Of a stretch of DNA of 64,000 bases, positions 41,309 through 49,450 are shown piece by piece. The position numbers and the translations under genes were made by a program. The notes under the pieces were generated by a model, which saw only the letters and a list, made by a program, of their open reading frames with translations, searched no databases and was not told the origin of the DNA. Every line of letters begins with the position of its first letter. Within the stretch, counting starts at the first letter, position 1. The DNA is from Aquirhabdus sp. (GTDB lineage: Bacteria; Pseudomonadota; Gammaproteobacteria; Pseudomonadales; Moraxellaceae). Location: positions 31,606-95,605 of the forward strand of contig JASLHI010000015.1 in NCBI GenBank assembly GCA_030149815.1, in the 5' to 3' direction.

Positions 41309-42160
41309 ATGATCCTGCGCGCGGATTTACATACACATAGTTACTTTTCTGATGGACAATTGTCTCCGAGCGATTTGGTGACGGCTGCGCATGCGGCTCA
41401 GATCACACATTTAGCGCTGACCGATCACGATACGCTGGATGGTTTGTCTGAAGCACGTCAGCAAGCACAAGTTTTAGGAATTCAATTGATTGACGGGATT
41501 GAATTATCGACACAGTGGACACGTGCGACTACCAAGCGCGCTGTGTCTGTACATATCGTTGGCTTGGCAATGACCGATTTAGCGCCGCTCGAAGCTGTGC
41601 TTGAAAACCAAAAAGTGATTCGTGCGCGTCGTGCCGAAATGATTTGCGCCAAACTTGAGAAGATTACCAAGAAGCCTGCATGGGATGCTGTGCTTGCGCT
41701 TGCGAGTGGTCGTGCGGAAAGTATTACACGTGGGCATTTAGCGCAGTGGTTGGTGGATGAAAAACTGGTGACGAAGCATCAACAAGCATTTGATCGTTAT
41801 TTGGGTGAAGGGAAGTCGGCGTATGTGCCTTTAGAATGGATGACGATGGTGGATGGTGTCGCGGCAATTTTGGCGAGTGGTGGTCAGGCAGTTTTAGCGC
41901 ATCCAACACGAAATAATCTCACCTCGACAGCATTACGTCATTTGCTTATTGACTTCAAAGCGGCGGGTGGTCAAGCGATTGAGTTACCTGCGGTAAGTGA
42001 ACCACCTGCAACGCGCGGCATGATTAATCGGTTGGTTGCGGAACATGGCTTCGCGGTGTCCACGGCTAGTGATTTTCATGGGGCGCATATGGTGTGGAAC
42101 AAGCTGGGATATGTGCCGCAGCTTGCCGAAGGGCAGAAGGGGGTTTGGGAGTTGTTTTGA
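41309..42160 (+). CDS. rnm: PHP-domain 5'-3' exoribonuclease (RNase AM/YciV/TrpH)
   Basis: The 283-residue PHP phosphoesterase has the metal motifs RADLHTHSYFSDG (HxH at 7-9), LTDHDTLDG near 39, DGIELS near 64, and later AHPTRNN and SDFHG. RNase AM trims 5' ends of structured RNAs, including 23S and 5S rRNA, and degrades nucleoside 3',5'-bisphosphates. Length and motifs are intact. The ribosome site is poor. It diverges from yciB. Confidence 0.92.
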   Translation: MILRADLHTHSYFSDGQLSPSDLVTAAHAAQITHLALTDHDTLDGLSEARQQAQVLGIQLIDGIELSTQWTRATTKRAVSVHIVGLAMTDLAPLEAVLENQKVIRARRAEMICAKLEKITKKPAWDAVLALASGRAESITRGHLAQWLVDEKLVTKHQQAFDRYLGEGKSAYVPLEWMTMVDGVAAILASGGQAVLAHPTRNNLTSTALRHLLIDFKAAGGQAIELPAVSEPPATRGMINRLVAEHGFAVSTASDFHGAHMVWNKLGYVPQLAEGQKGVWELF

Positions 42161-42175
42161 TTGTTCGACGTGAGT

Positions 42176-42349
42176 TTATTTCATCCAGCGACTGATGATC
42201 GCAATAATGATCAAAAGCGATAGCATCGCAAAAGGAAACTGTGCATTTGCTTTGCTGGCGAGAGGTCAAACTGTTGCGCCACCACCGAGTGCGAATGCTG
42301 TGGGAATGTTGAAAATTGCATATGTGATTAAGTAACAGATATAGTTCAT
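42176..42349 (-). pseudogene. Small two-helix membrane protein interrupted by an in-frame TGA
   Basis: Translating the minus strand from the ATG at 42349 gives MNYICYLITYAIFNIPTAFA and LGGGATV, then TGA at 42268-42266, then the same frame continues PLASKANAQFPFAMLSLLII and IAIISRWMK to a TAA. The 57-codon frame makes two membrane helices (about 3-22 and 40-53) and a basic end, so both sides of the TGA look like one gene. AAGGAAAAAC lies just before the ATG. A TGG-to-TGA change would explain it. I do not know the family. It could be a recent pseudogene; recoding is less likely because I see no SECIS-like hairpin. Confidence 0.6.
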
Positions 42350-42509
42350 TTTGTTTTTCCTTAGCAGGATAGATATTTTATCCATATAACAAAGCTATGG
42401 AAAATTCGTAGGTCTACAATTATTAATTACAGTTTTTGTAATATTTCTATCTAATCATTAAGCCACTTTTTGTGTGCCTAATCTAAAAATTTAGTCCAAC
42501 TTCACATGT

Positions 42510-43298
42510 TCATTGTCGCACTTTAGAATTCCCAGTTATATGTTTATGATAGCCTGTTAGCATTAGGTCATATATTTCTGATACTGAAAATACGTCTAAA
42601 TACGGAACAAAGATCATGTTTTTGGTTTTGTGTATAAGCCCTCTCATATTTCTATCTTTTAACTTAAGTCCTTTCCTAAAAATCTCTATTAAAAATCCTT
42701 CAAATACAAAGCAGATAGGTAGATATACAGTTCTCTTATAATTATAAACTCGCTCAAAAGGGGAAATAATGATTGTCTTCAAATCTTGTTCAGAAAATCC
42801 ATCAACGGCTGTATTATCAATAAATCTAGATATTTTTACTGAAAATCTATTTGCTTGAATATAATTGTTGTTATAAATAGCTTTTCGTAAATATTCATTA
42901 TCATCATTAGTTAAAGTAACATTTTTATAATTGGAGTGTGTAGAGTTGGCGGCACGCCAATAAATTGACAAAAAGTACATATTTATTATGTTGAGGTTAA
43001 TGTCTTTAAATGTTACGCCCATCATTGGCGTAGTAAAGTTAACTCCTTGCTGTGCTCTTAGGACGGATAACCCATATTTTTCATATCTTTCATTCAATAG
43101 TTTTTCGCAGTCTTCACAAAGCTGTTCTTCTGCCCAGCTATCACTACTATACGAGATATGCCTTTGATCAGAGGTTATTTCGATTCCTTTACCAGAGTGT
43201 TTTCGAAGTATTTTTTTAAATACAGAGTTCCCAATAGCATGAGAAATTTGCAAACTCTTTTTATGCAAACATAGCTTACAAATTCCTATTTTTGGCAC
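42510..43298 (-). CDS. AT-rich zinc-finger protein resembling HNH-like proteins, unknown function
   Basis: The 262-residue protein has an N-terminal CxxC (Cys7, Cys10), a Ser-His at 19-20 in LQISHAIGN and a second CxxC (Cys61, Cys64 in LCEDCEKLL). This CxxC...SH...CxxC pattern is seen in treble-clef/HNH-like zinc proteins, but the usual downstream His/Asn of an HNH nuclease is not obvious. The rest (90-262) is Asn/Ile/Tyr-rich and unlike anything I know. The start is GTG at 43298 with AAGGAGT seven bases before it. The gene is clearly more AT-rich than its neighbours, which suggests horizontal transfer. No nuclease partner gene is adjacent. Confidence 0.7.
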   Translation of the reverse strand: MPKIGICKLCLHKKSLQISHAIGNSVFKKILRKHSGKGIEITSDQRHISYSSDSWAEEQLCEDCEKLLNERYEKYGLSVLRAQQGVNFTTPMMGVTFKDINLNIINMYFLSIYWRAANSTHSNYKNVTLTNDDNEYLRKAIYNNNYIQANRFSVKISRFIDNTAVDGFSEQDLKTIIISPFERVYNYKRTVYLPICFVFEGFLIEIFRKGLKLKDRNMRGLIHKTKNMIFVPYLDVFSVSEIYDLMLTGYHKHITGNSKVRQ

Positions 43299-43368
43299 AA
43301 CGTCTACTCCTTTTGATCATTCTTTTTAATAGTTGAAACAATTAATATTCCTCTATCCATCTCAAGTT

Positions 43369-44274
43369 TCAATTCAAAACATAATTCACAGGTTTTAACG
43401 GCTCTGGAATATCCGCTTCCCCAAGACTACTGCGAATATCAATCTCAATCGTACGTACCATCGCGTCTAGTGGTAGGTGATTTGCTAACTTTCCAAACGG
43501 CTCTTCAATTTCATTTCCTACGGCATCTAAACCAAAGAAAGTATACGCCAACACACCGACCACAATCGGCGTTGCAAAACTCAGAGTTCCACTCAGACCC
43601 AAAGGCAAAAGCAGGCTGTACAAATAAGCAGTGCGATGAAGTAAGAGTGAATAGGCAAAAGGGAGTGGCGTGTTTTGAATTCGCTCACATGCGGTCTGAA
43701 TTGCTGACATCTTTTCGATCTTGTCTGAAAGCTGCTGATAGCAAATATCCGAGAGCTGTCCTTGGCGTAAACATTGCAACAGCTCTTGATAGATCAATTG
43801 CAAAATAAAATTGGCAGGATTGGGGTGCTGGCTAAGCTGTTGAAATTCAGATGCAGAAAATAAAGTTTGCAGCATAGGAGAGGGCGGATTTTTGCGAAGT
43901 TTTGTATTGAGCTGATACGCAAAACCAATCGCACGATGCAACACACGTTGTCTGACATCGTCAGGGAGTAACAGACTTTCACGCGCCAAATTCCGCATGG
44001 CGACGATCAGCGCGCCCCATTCTTTGCGCGCTTCCCACCAGCGGTCGTAGCAAGCGTTATTACGAAAACCCAAAAAGATCGATAAAGCGATACCGATCAA
44101 CGAAAAAGCCGCAATCGGAAGTTCAGGAAAGACATTCGGATGAAAATGCTCAAAAGCTGAAATGACAACCGATAACAGAATGACGAGTGTTAGCTGCGGA
44201 GCAATATGCGGCAAGATCGAGCCACGCCATGAAAATAACATGCGAAAGGCATTCGGCCGCGAACGTACAATCAT
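43369..44274 (-). CDS. Bestrophin-like (UPF0187) ion channel protein
   Basis: The 301-residue protein has four main membrane helices and the bestrophin hallmark FLGFRNNACYDRWWEARKEWG near 67-87, with LARESLLL after it and GVLAYTFFGLDAVGNEIEEPFG near 238-260. Bacterial bestrophins form pentameric channels, some sodium-selective and some chloride-conducting. The direction and ion are unknown here. It lies upstream of the AT-rich zinc-finger gene and downstream of radC on the minus strand. Confidence 0.87.
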   Translation of the reverse strand: MIVRSRPNAFRMLFSWRGSILPHIAPQLTLVILLSVVISAFEHFHPNVFPELPIAAFSLIGIALSIFLGFRNNACYDRWWEARKEWGALIVAMRNLARESLLLPDDVRQRVLHRAIGFAYQLNTKLRKNPPSPMLQTLFSASEFQQLSQHPNPANFILQLIYQELLQCLRQGQLSDICYQQLSDKIEKMSAIQTACERIQNTPLPFAYSLLLHRTAYLYSLLLPLGLSGTLSFATPIVVGVLAYTFFGLDAVGNEIEEPFGKLANHLPLDAMVRTIEIDIRSSLGEADIPEPLKPVNYVLN

Positions 44275-44303
44275 TTGAGTCTTCCATCAATTCATATCAA
44301 GCA

Positions 44304-45014
44304 TTAACCAGAGATTAATTCGTTCGATTGGAAATAGCGAGGCATTAAACCATTCAAGGCGAGTGATTGGCTGCCTGTTGAACCGACAATGACGTGATCA
44401 ATCAATTGAATATCCAGCAAATGACACGCCTGCGTAAGTTGTCGTGTCAGTGCCAAGTCCGCTTCTGATGGATTAGGAGGTGCATCAGGATGATTATGGG
44501 CAATGATCATTTGTACCGCACGATGCGCCAAAGCACGACTGAGAATCTCGCGAATATGCACCGAGCAAGCCGTCGTTGTGCCGAAAAACAGTTTTTCAAA
44601 AGCCAGCAACCGCAATTGACTGTCCAAAAAGACCACCGCAAAGACTTCTCGTCGTTCAGCTTTGAGCTGCTGAGTGATGTAACGCAGGACGGTATGTGGA
44701 TCATTTAAACCGATACCTTGTCGTAACTCGCTTTCGACATGCCGTCGTCCAAGTTCAAGTGCCGCCATGAGGTGTGCATATTTTGCACTGCCAATACCAT
44801 GACAAGACATGACTTCATCAGGAGTTGCCGACAATAATCCTGCAAGTCCGTTAAATCGTTCGATCATGGATCGTGCGAGTTCAATTGCCGATTGCTTTGC
44901 CGTGCCAGTCCGCAAAAATATAGCGAGGAGTTCGGCATCGGAGAGGACGCTTGCGCCTTTATCAAGCAGGCGCTCACGTGGGCGTTCAGATTCAGGCCAA
45001 TGACGAATACTCAA
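44304..45014 (-). CDS. radC: RadC-family JAB-domain protein
   Basis: The 236-residue protein starts MSIRHWPESERPRERLL, the standard RadC start, at a TTG codon; GAGAG seven bases upstream supports it. An N-terminal HhH-like region (about 40-90) is followed by an MPN/JAB metalloprotease-like domain with HNHPDAPPNPSEAD near 172-185. Despite its name, a DNA-repair role is not established. The Zn-binding His/Asp residues are intact. Confidence 0.93.
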   Translation of the reverse strand: MSIRHWPESERPRERLLDKGASVLSDAELLAIFLRTGTAKQSAIELARSMIERFNGLAGLLSATPDEVMSCHGIGSAKYAHLMAALELGRRHVESELRQGIGLNDPHTVLRYITQQLKAERREVFAVVFLDSQLRLLAFEKLFFGTTTACSVHIREILSRALAHRAVQMIIAHNHPDAPPNPSEADLALTRQLTQACHLLDIQLIDHVIVGSTGSQSLALNGLMPRYFQSNELISG

Positions 45015-45205
45015 AAGGAAGCTCTCAAATCGAAGTTATTATTCATATGGAAATTCTTAATGGTTTAATTTTATGTATATTTTTGTTGGATGAAGTGTGC
45101 CATTGAATCGTATTTAAAATCAAGTTTATGAAAGGTAAAATTTAATAATGGTATTTTCTGGGATGGCATTTACAACAAAAATTAGAATAAAAAACGAGAT
45201 AGCTC

Positions 45206-45260
45206 ATTGAGCCTGTCGAAATGTGCGACGATGTGAAAACCACACTTCGACAAGCTCAGT
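45206..45260. repeat. REP-like palindrome, copy 2 (TTCGACAGGCTCAG family)
   Basis: ATTGAGCCTGTCGAAATGTG and CACACTTCGACAAGCTCAGT are inverted arms around a 15-base loop. The arms match those at 17511-17562 in sequence. It lies alone in the 370-base gap between radC and coaBC, where I see no gene. Confidence 0.8.
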
Positions 45261-45385
45261 GTTCTTGCAGTGTTATAGTTTATGTCGAAAAAACTATAAA
45301 TTCTCATTTAAACCTTGTCAGCACTTTGGCAAAAAAGTGATTTGAATGGTATCGTTACCCAAAATTGATTTTGAGTGTGTTATCA

Positions 45386-46663
45386 ATGCAAGCAACCGCA
45401 ACGTCGTCTTCATCATCGAATCCAACTTCACAGGCTTCCAATAATATTCTACTCGGCGTCACGGGCGGGATTGCTGCCTACAAAAGTGCTTATTTGGTTC
45501 GTCGATTGAAAGATGCGGGATTTGCGGTGCGTGTGGTGATGACGGCTGGTGCGCAGGCTTTTGTGACACCACTGACTTTTCAAGCGTTATCTGGTGAACC
45601 TGTGCATACTTCGTTGCTCGATCCTGAAGCCGAAGCGGGGATGGGGCATATTGAACTGGCGCGTTGGGCGGATTTAGTACTGGTTGCACCTGCGAGTGCA
45701 AATGCGATTGCGCGAATCACTGCGGGTGCTGCAGATGATTTATTGACGACAGTGATTCTGGCAACATCCGCGCCTGTTTTTATCGCGCCAGCCATGAACC
45801 AGCAAATGTGGCAAAACCAAATTACCCAGCGTAATTTACAAACACTTCGTGATTATCAATTCCACGTGATTGCACCAGATTCAGGGAGTCAGGCGTGTGG
45901 CGATGTCGGCGAGGGACGACTTCCTGAACCAGAGGACTTGGTTGCGATTGTGCAAAGTCACTTTCAAGGGAAAACCTCTAGTACATCTGCTTCAACAGTT
46001 AAAGAAATCCTCAAAGGCAAGCATGTAGTGATTACCGCAGGCCCAACGCGTGAAGCCCTCGATCCTGTGCGCTATGTCAGTAATCACAGCTCTGGAAAAA
46101 TGGGCTTTGCCTTGGCAGAAGCCTGCCGTGATGCAGGTGCGCGTGTGACGTTATTAGCAGGCCCAGTCAGCTTGCCGACACCAACAGGTGTTGAGCGGAT
46201 TAATATTGTTTCGGCACGCGACTTATTAGCGGTGAGTGACAAAATTGTTGATGCAGGTTGTGATGTTTTTATCGCTACAGCGGCAGTTGCAGACTATCGC
46301 GCAGAGCATATTGCGGATCAAAAAATCAAGAAACAAGGCGACTCACTGACACTGACTTTAGTGAAAAATCCAGACATTGTGGCGACGATTGCTAAGCATG
46401 CCAAGCGTCCATTTATGGTTGGTTTTGCCGCAGAAACACAGCGTATGGAAGAATATGCGCGTGGTAAATTAGAGACTAAACAACTTGATATGATCGCGTG
46501 TAATGACGTATCGCGCGGTGATATTGGTTTTGCTTCTGATGATAATGCCATGACGGTTTTCTTCTCGGATCGCTTCGGATTAGAGAAAGTGATTTTGGAT
46601 AAAGCCAGTAAAAAAGAAATTGCTGCACGATTGGTTGAATGTTTAGTGCATGCAGGCGCTTAA
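45386..46663 (+). CDS. coaBC: CoaBC, phosphopantothenoylcysteine synthetase/decarboxylase
   Basis: CoaBC makes 4'-phosphopantetheine from 4'-phosphopantothenate in CoA synthesis. The N-terminal flavoprotein decarboxylase (about 20-205) has GGIAAYK, the catalytic His in GHIELARWAD, the APAMNQQMW motif and the catalytic Cys in SQACGDVGEGRLPEP. The C-terminal CTP-dependent ligase (about 215-425) has SNHSSGKMG, AAVADYR and VGFAAET. The first about 20 residues are a Ser/Thr/Gln-rich leader. The ATG at 45386 is chosen over the upstream in-frame TTG because it keeps this layout; neither has a strong ribosome site. Confidence 0.95.
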   Translation: MQATATSSSSSNPTSQASNNILLGVTGGIAAYKSAYLVRRLKDAGFAVRVVMTAGAQAFVTPLTFQALSGEPVHTSLLDPEAEAGMGHIELARWADLVLVAPASANAIARITAGAADDLLTTVILATSAPVFIAPAMNQQMWQNQITQRNLQTLRDYQFHVIAPDSGSQACGDVGEGRLPEPEDLVAIVQSHFQGKTSSTSASTVKEILKGKHVVITAGPTREALDPVRYVSNHSSGKMGFALAEACRDAGARVTLLAGPVSLPTPTGVERINIVSARDLLAVSDKIVDAGCDVFIATAAVADYRAEHIADQKIKKQGDSLTLTLVKNPDIVATIAKHAKRPFMVGFAAETQRMEEYARGKLETKQLDMIACNDVSRGDIGFASDDNAMTVFFSDRFGLEKVILDKASKKEIAARLVECLVHAGA

Positions 46664-46693
46664 TAATTTTGACGTCATCATCGAAGGAATCAG

Positions 46694-47176
46694 ATGATCA
46701 AGATCATTGAAGCTGATTTGTCTTGTGTTCAGCATGCCGAAGCGCTGATTACTTTATTGGATCAATATGCGCGTGATCCGATGGGTGGTAGTGCGGGTTT
46801 GAGTGATGAAGTGAAACAGACTCTCATTCCTCAACTCGAGAAGCGTGCGGATCGTCTTATTCTACTTGCGATGCACAATGACACATTCGTGGGTTTACTG
46901 AACGGATTTGAAGGGTTCTCAACGTTTGCTGCACAATCACTTCTCAATATTCATGATGTTTTTGTTCATGCTTCGGTACGTGGTTTAGGTGTTGGGCATG
47001 AGTTATTGATCCATGCTGAGCGTGTCGCACGTGAGCGTGGATATTTTAAAATGACGTTAGAAGTTTTGACGGGAAACATGAAGGCGCAAAGCTTATACCG
47101 TGCGCGAGGATTCTCGGGATACAGTTTAGATGCTGCGACAGGTCAGGCGATGTTTTGGCAAAAGAAACTGCGTTAG
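46694..47176 (+). CDS. GNAT-family N-acetyltransferase
   Basis: A 160-residue GNAT fold protein. The acetyl-CoA binding pattern RGLGVGHELLIHAERVARERG (about 96-116) is clear, with the preceding strand LLNIHDVFVHASV and the following NMKAQSLYRARGFSGY. The substrate amine is unknown. GAAGGAAT lies before the ATG. It follows coaBC by 30 bases and may share its transcript. Confidence 0.9.
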   Translation: MIKIIEADLSCVQHAEALITLLDQYARDPMGGSAGLSDEVKQTLIPQLEKRADRLILLAMHNDTFVGLLNGFEGFSTFAAQSLLNIHDVFVHASVRGLGVGHELLIHAERVARERGYFKMTLEVLTGNMKAQSLYRARGFSGYSLDAATGQAMFWQKKLR

Positions 47177-47257
47177 TCATCTCATTTTAATTGTTCTGAT
47201 ATTAAACATTTTCCCTGCTGCAATGAGCAATCATAAAAGTTCAATAGGACGCATAAC

Positions 47258-48016
47258 ATGTCAAAAAATGTAGTCATTACAGGTGCATCTAGTGGTATTG
47301 GCGAAGCATTAGCAGAACAATTCGCTGCAAAAGGTTATCAACTGGGCTTGGCGGCACGGAGTGTAGAAAAGCTACAAGCACTTGCAGAACGACTTGCGCA
47401 GCAATATTCAGTTCATGTTGAAATCGCAAGCCTTGATGTGAATGATGAGGCAAGCATTCCGAGTGTGCTGGATGATTTAGCCAAGCGATTGGGCGGGCTT
47501 GATATTGTTGTTGCGAATGCTGGTGTGACAGGTGTACGGCGCAGTGGTCGAGATGATCTTAGTGTTGATCGCGCTGTTTTTCAGACCAACTTATTTGGTG
47601 CAATCGCGACATTAGATGCGGCAACAAAGATCTTCTTGGCGCAGGGTCATGGTCATCTAGTTGGGATCTCTTCTTTTTCAGCATTTACACCGATTCCAGC
47701 CAGCGCCGCGTATTCTGCGAGTAAGGCAGCATTGACCAATTATATGAATGCGATGCGCTTAGAATTGTTGAATAAAAATATTAATGTGACTGTGATTCAT
47801 CCTGGTTTTATTAATACCAATCTAGCACCGAAAATGGATAAGTATCCGTTTGTAGTCAAAGCGGATGCGGCGGCAAAAGAAATGGTTCATACGATTGAAC
47901 ATAAAAAGACTAATCCCATCGTGCCGGCATTACCATGGAAAGCAGTGAAAGCCTTGTTTGAGATCATGCCTGATTCGCTAATCTCGATGGCTATGCTGCG
48001 TATGATGAGAAAATAG
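47258..48016 (+). CDS. Short-chain dehydrogenase/reductase
   Basis: A classical SDR of 252 residues with TGASSGIGEAL near 7-17, NAGVTG near 89, the catalytic Ser in GISSFSAF and YSASK (Tyr-x3-Lys) near 151-155. The C-terminal third has a basic helical extension ending LRMMRK. The substrate is unknown. AGGAC lies nine bases before the ATG. It is unrelated in context to the other SDR at 24068-24874. Confidence 0.88.
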   Translation: MSKNVVITGASSGIGEALAEQFAAKGYQLGLAARSVEKLQALAERLAQQYSVHVEIASLDVNDEASIPSVLDDLAKRLGGLDIVVANAGVTGVRRSGRDDLSVDRAVFQTNLFGAIATLDAATKIFLAQGHGHLVGISSFSAFTPIPASAAYSASKAALTNYMNAMRLELLNKNINVTVIHPGFINTNLAPKMDKYPFVVKADAAAKEMVHTIEHKKTNPIVPALPWKAVKALFEIMPDSLISMAMLRMMRK

Positions 48017-48189
48017 TTTTGATCTATAAATCTTCTAACAGTCTACTGATGAAAGAACAATTTAACTTAAGACATTAACAAAACTGAATTGATCCAGTAT
48101 GAAAAGTGATCTACAACATGAACAGTGGTGATGAAAGTCGCCATGTGGTTTTTTGATCTTTCAATCACTGAACAATAAGGATGAGCCTC

Positions 48190-48525
48190 ATGTCTGGACA
48201 TTTTGAGTTAAAAACAAGTAAAGATGAACAAACCTATTTTGTGCTGAAAGCAGGGAATGGTCAGGTAATTTTAAAAAGTGAGATGTATACGACACGCGCC
48301 GCTGCATTAAACGGCATTCACTCAGTACAAACTAATAGCCCGCTCGACGAACGCTATGAACGTGATGTCAGTAAGTCTGGTAAGCCTTATTTTAATTTGA
48401 AGGCGGGTAATCATCAGGTGATTGGTACAAGTCAGTTATACGAAGCTGAAGCTGGTCGTGAAAATGGTATTGAATCAGTGAAAGCGAATGGTCAAACCAC
48501 CGATGTTCGTGACGTGACTGAATAA
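48190..48525 (+). CDS. DUF1508 (YegP-like) protein with two tandem repeats
   Basis: The 111-residue protein consists of two copies of the roughly 50-residue DUF1508/YegP unit: FELKTSKDEQTYFVLKAGNG with SEMYTTRAAALNGIHSVQ, and YERDVSKSGKPYFNLKAGNH with SQLYEAEAGRENGIESVK. The fold is a small alpha/beta domain of unknown function, often found in stress-related settings. The ATG at 48190 is better placed after AAGGATGAG than the ATG at 48181. A strong terminator follows. Confidence 0.9.
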   Translation: MSGHFELKTSKDEQTYFVLKAGNGQVILKSEMYTTRAAALNGIHSVQTNSPLDERYERDVSKSGKPYFNLKAGNHQVIGTSQLYEAEAGRENGIESVKANGQTTDVRDVTE

Positions 48526-48557
48526 AACCGCTATATCAAAACGTGTTAATCATGGTT

Positions 48558-48594
48558 AAATGAGCAGATTAAGTCGTTAGTCTGCTCATTTTTT
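48558..48594 (+). terminator. Terminator of the DUF1508 gene
   Basis: AAATGAGCAGA and TCTGCTCATTT form an 11-bp stem extended by TTA/TAA, followed by T-runs. Confidence 0.92.
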
Positions 48595-48615
48595 ATTGTT
48601 GATGTTGAATTATTT

Positions 48616-49275
48616 ATGCAAAGTTCACGTGATATTCGAATGTTTCGGCCTGATGTTTTTAAAGCACCTCGTAACTTTGTTCAACCTCTTTTTACTGATC
48701 AACCCATTATTCTTGAGATCGGTGCAGGCGTAGGTCTACATGCGCTAAGTTTTGCACGTGAGAATCCTGATTCTCAAGTCTTTGCGATTGAACGAACCGC
48801 TGAGAAGTTTCAGAAATTTCACCAGTCTTTTTTGTCTGAAGGATCGCAGAATCTGACGCCTATTCATGCTGATGCGATTCCTTGGGTTGTTCATGCATTG
48901 CCGCCCGCGTGTTTGCAGCAAGTTTTTATTTTATATCCGAATCCAGAACCAAAAAATCCTGCGCAGCGTTGGTTTAATATGCCGTTTATGCAATTTCTAT
49001 TATCAAGAATGAAGCCGAATGCGACGCTGACACTGGCGAGTAATATCACTGAATATGTAGATGAAGCTGAGCAACAATTAAATCAGATTTGGCAACTTCC
49101 TTATACTAGGACAGCTGTAACGACAGAGCGCCGTACGCATTTCGAGATCAAGTATATGGAGCGTGGTGAGGCGTGTGGACAGTTACTTGTCACCAAGCCT
49201 GATGGTTTTGAGACGTCATTTGATGGGTTTTCTCCAGAAAGCTCGACTCTAGAAAACCTGAAAAATTCTGTATAG
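48616..49275 (+). CDS. TrmB-like SAM-dependent methyltransferase (paralog)
   Basis: The 219-residue protein is a class I methyltransferase with SAM motif LEIGAGVGLHALSFARENP near 33-51 and the TrmB-type end RTHFEIKYMERGEACGQ near 175. TrmB makes m7G46 in tRNA. In true TrmB the RNA-binding loop reads like F-P-D-P-W-P-K-x-R-H; here the corresponding segment is LYPNPEPKNPAQRW, so the tRNA-contact residues differ. It is best called a TrmB-like paralog whose substrate may have changed. The ribosome site is weak. Confidence 0.75.
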   Translation: MQSSRDIRMFRPDVFKAPRNFVQPLFTDQPIILEIGAGVGLHALSFARENPDSQVFAIERTAEKFQKFHQSFLSEGSQNLTPIHADAIPWVVHALPPACLQQVFILYPNPEPKNPAQRWFNMPFMQFLLSRMKPNATLTLASNITEYVDEAEQQLNQIWQLPYTRTAVTTERRTHFEIKYMERGEACGQLLVTKPDGFETSFDGFSPESSTLENLKNSV

Positions 49276-49450
49276 CAATTGTCCTGCCCAACTGTTGTAA
49301 ATCAGCGGATTCATGTATTGTTCGCTTTAGTATAGATACTGTTGTAATAACAGGGGATAAGACAGCAGTAATACGGTTGATACAAAGGATTTATTGGGTT
49401 TTATTGCTAGATTTTTACATCGTCAGATTTCTTAAATAGGGTATGTGGAT

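Noticed and set aside
42266..42268. Selenocysteine at the TGA in the small membrane gene
   Set aside because: I could not see a SECIS-like hairpin just after the TGA, and the surrounding protein has no known selenoprotein motif.
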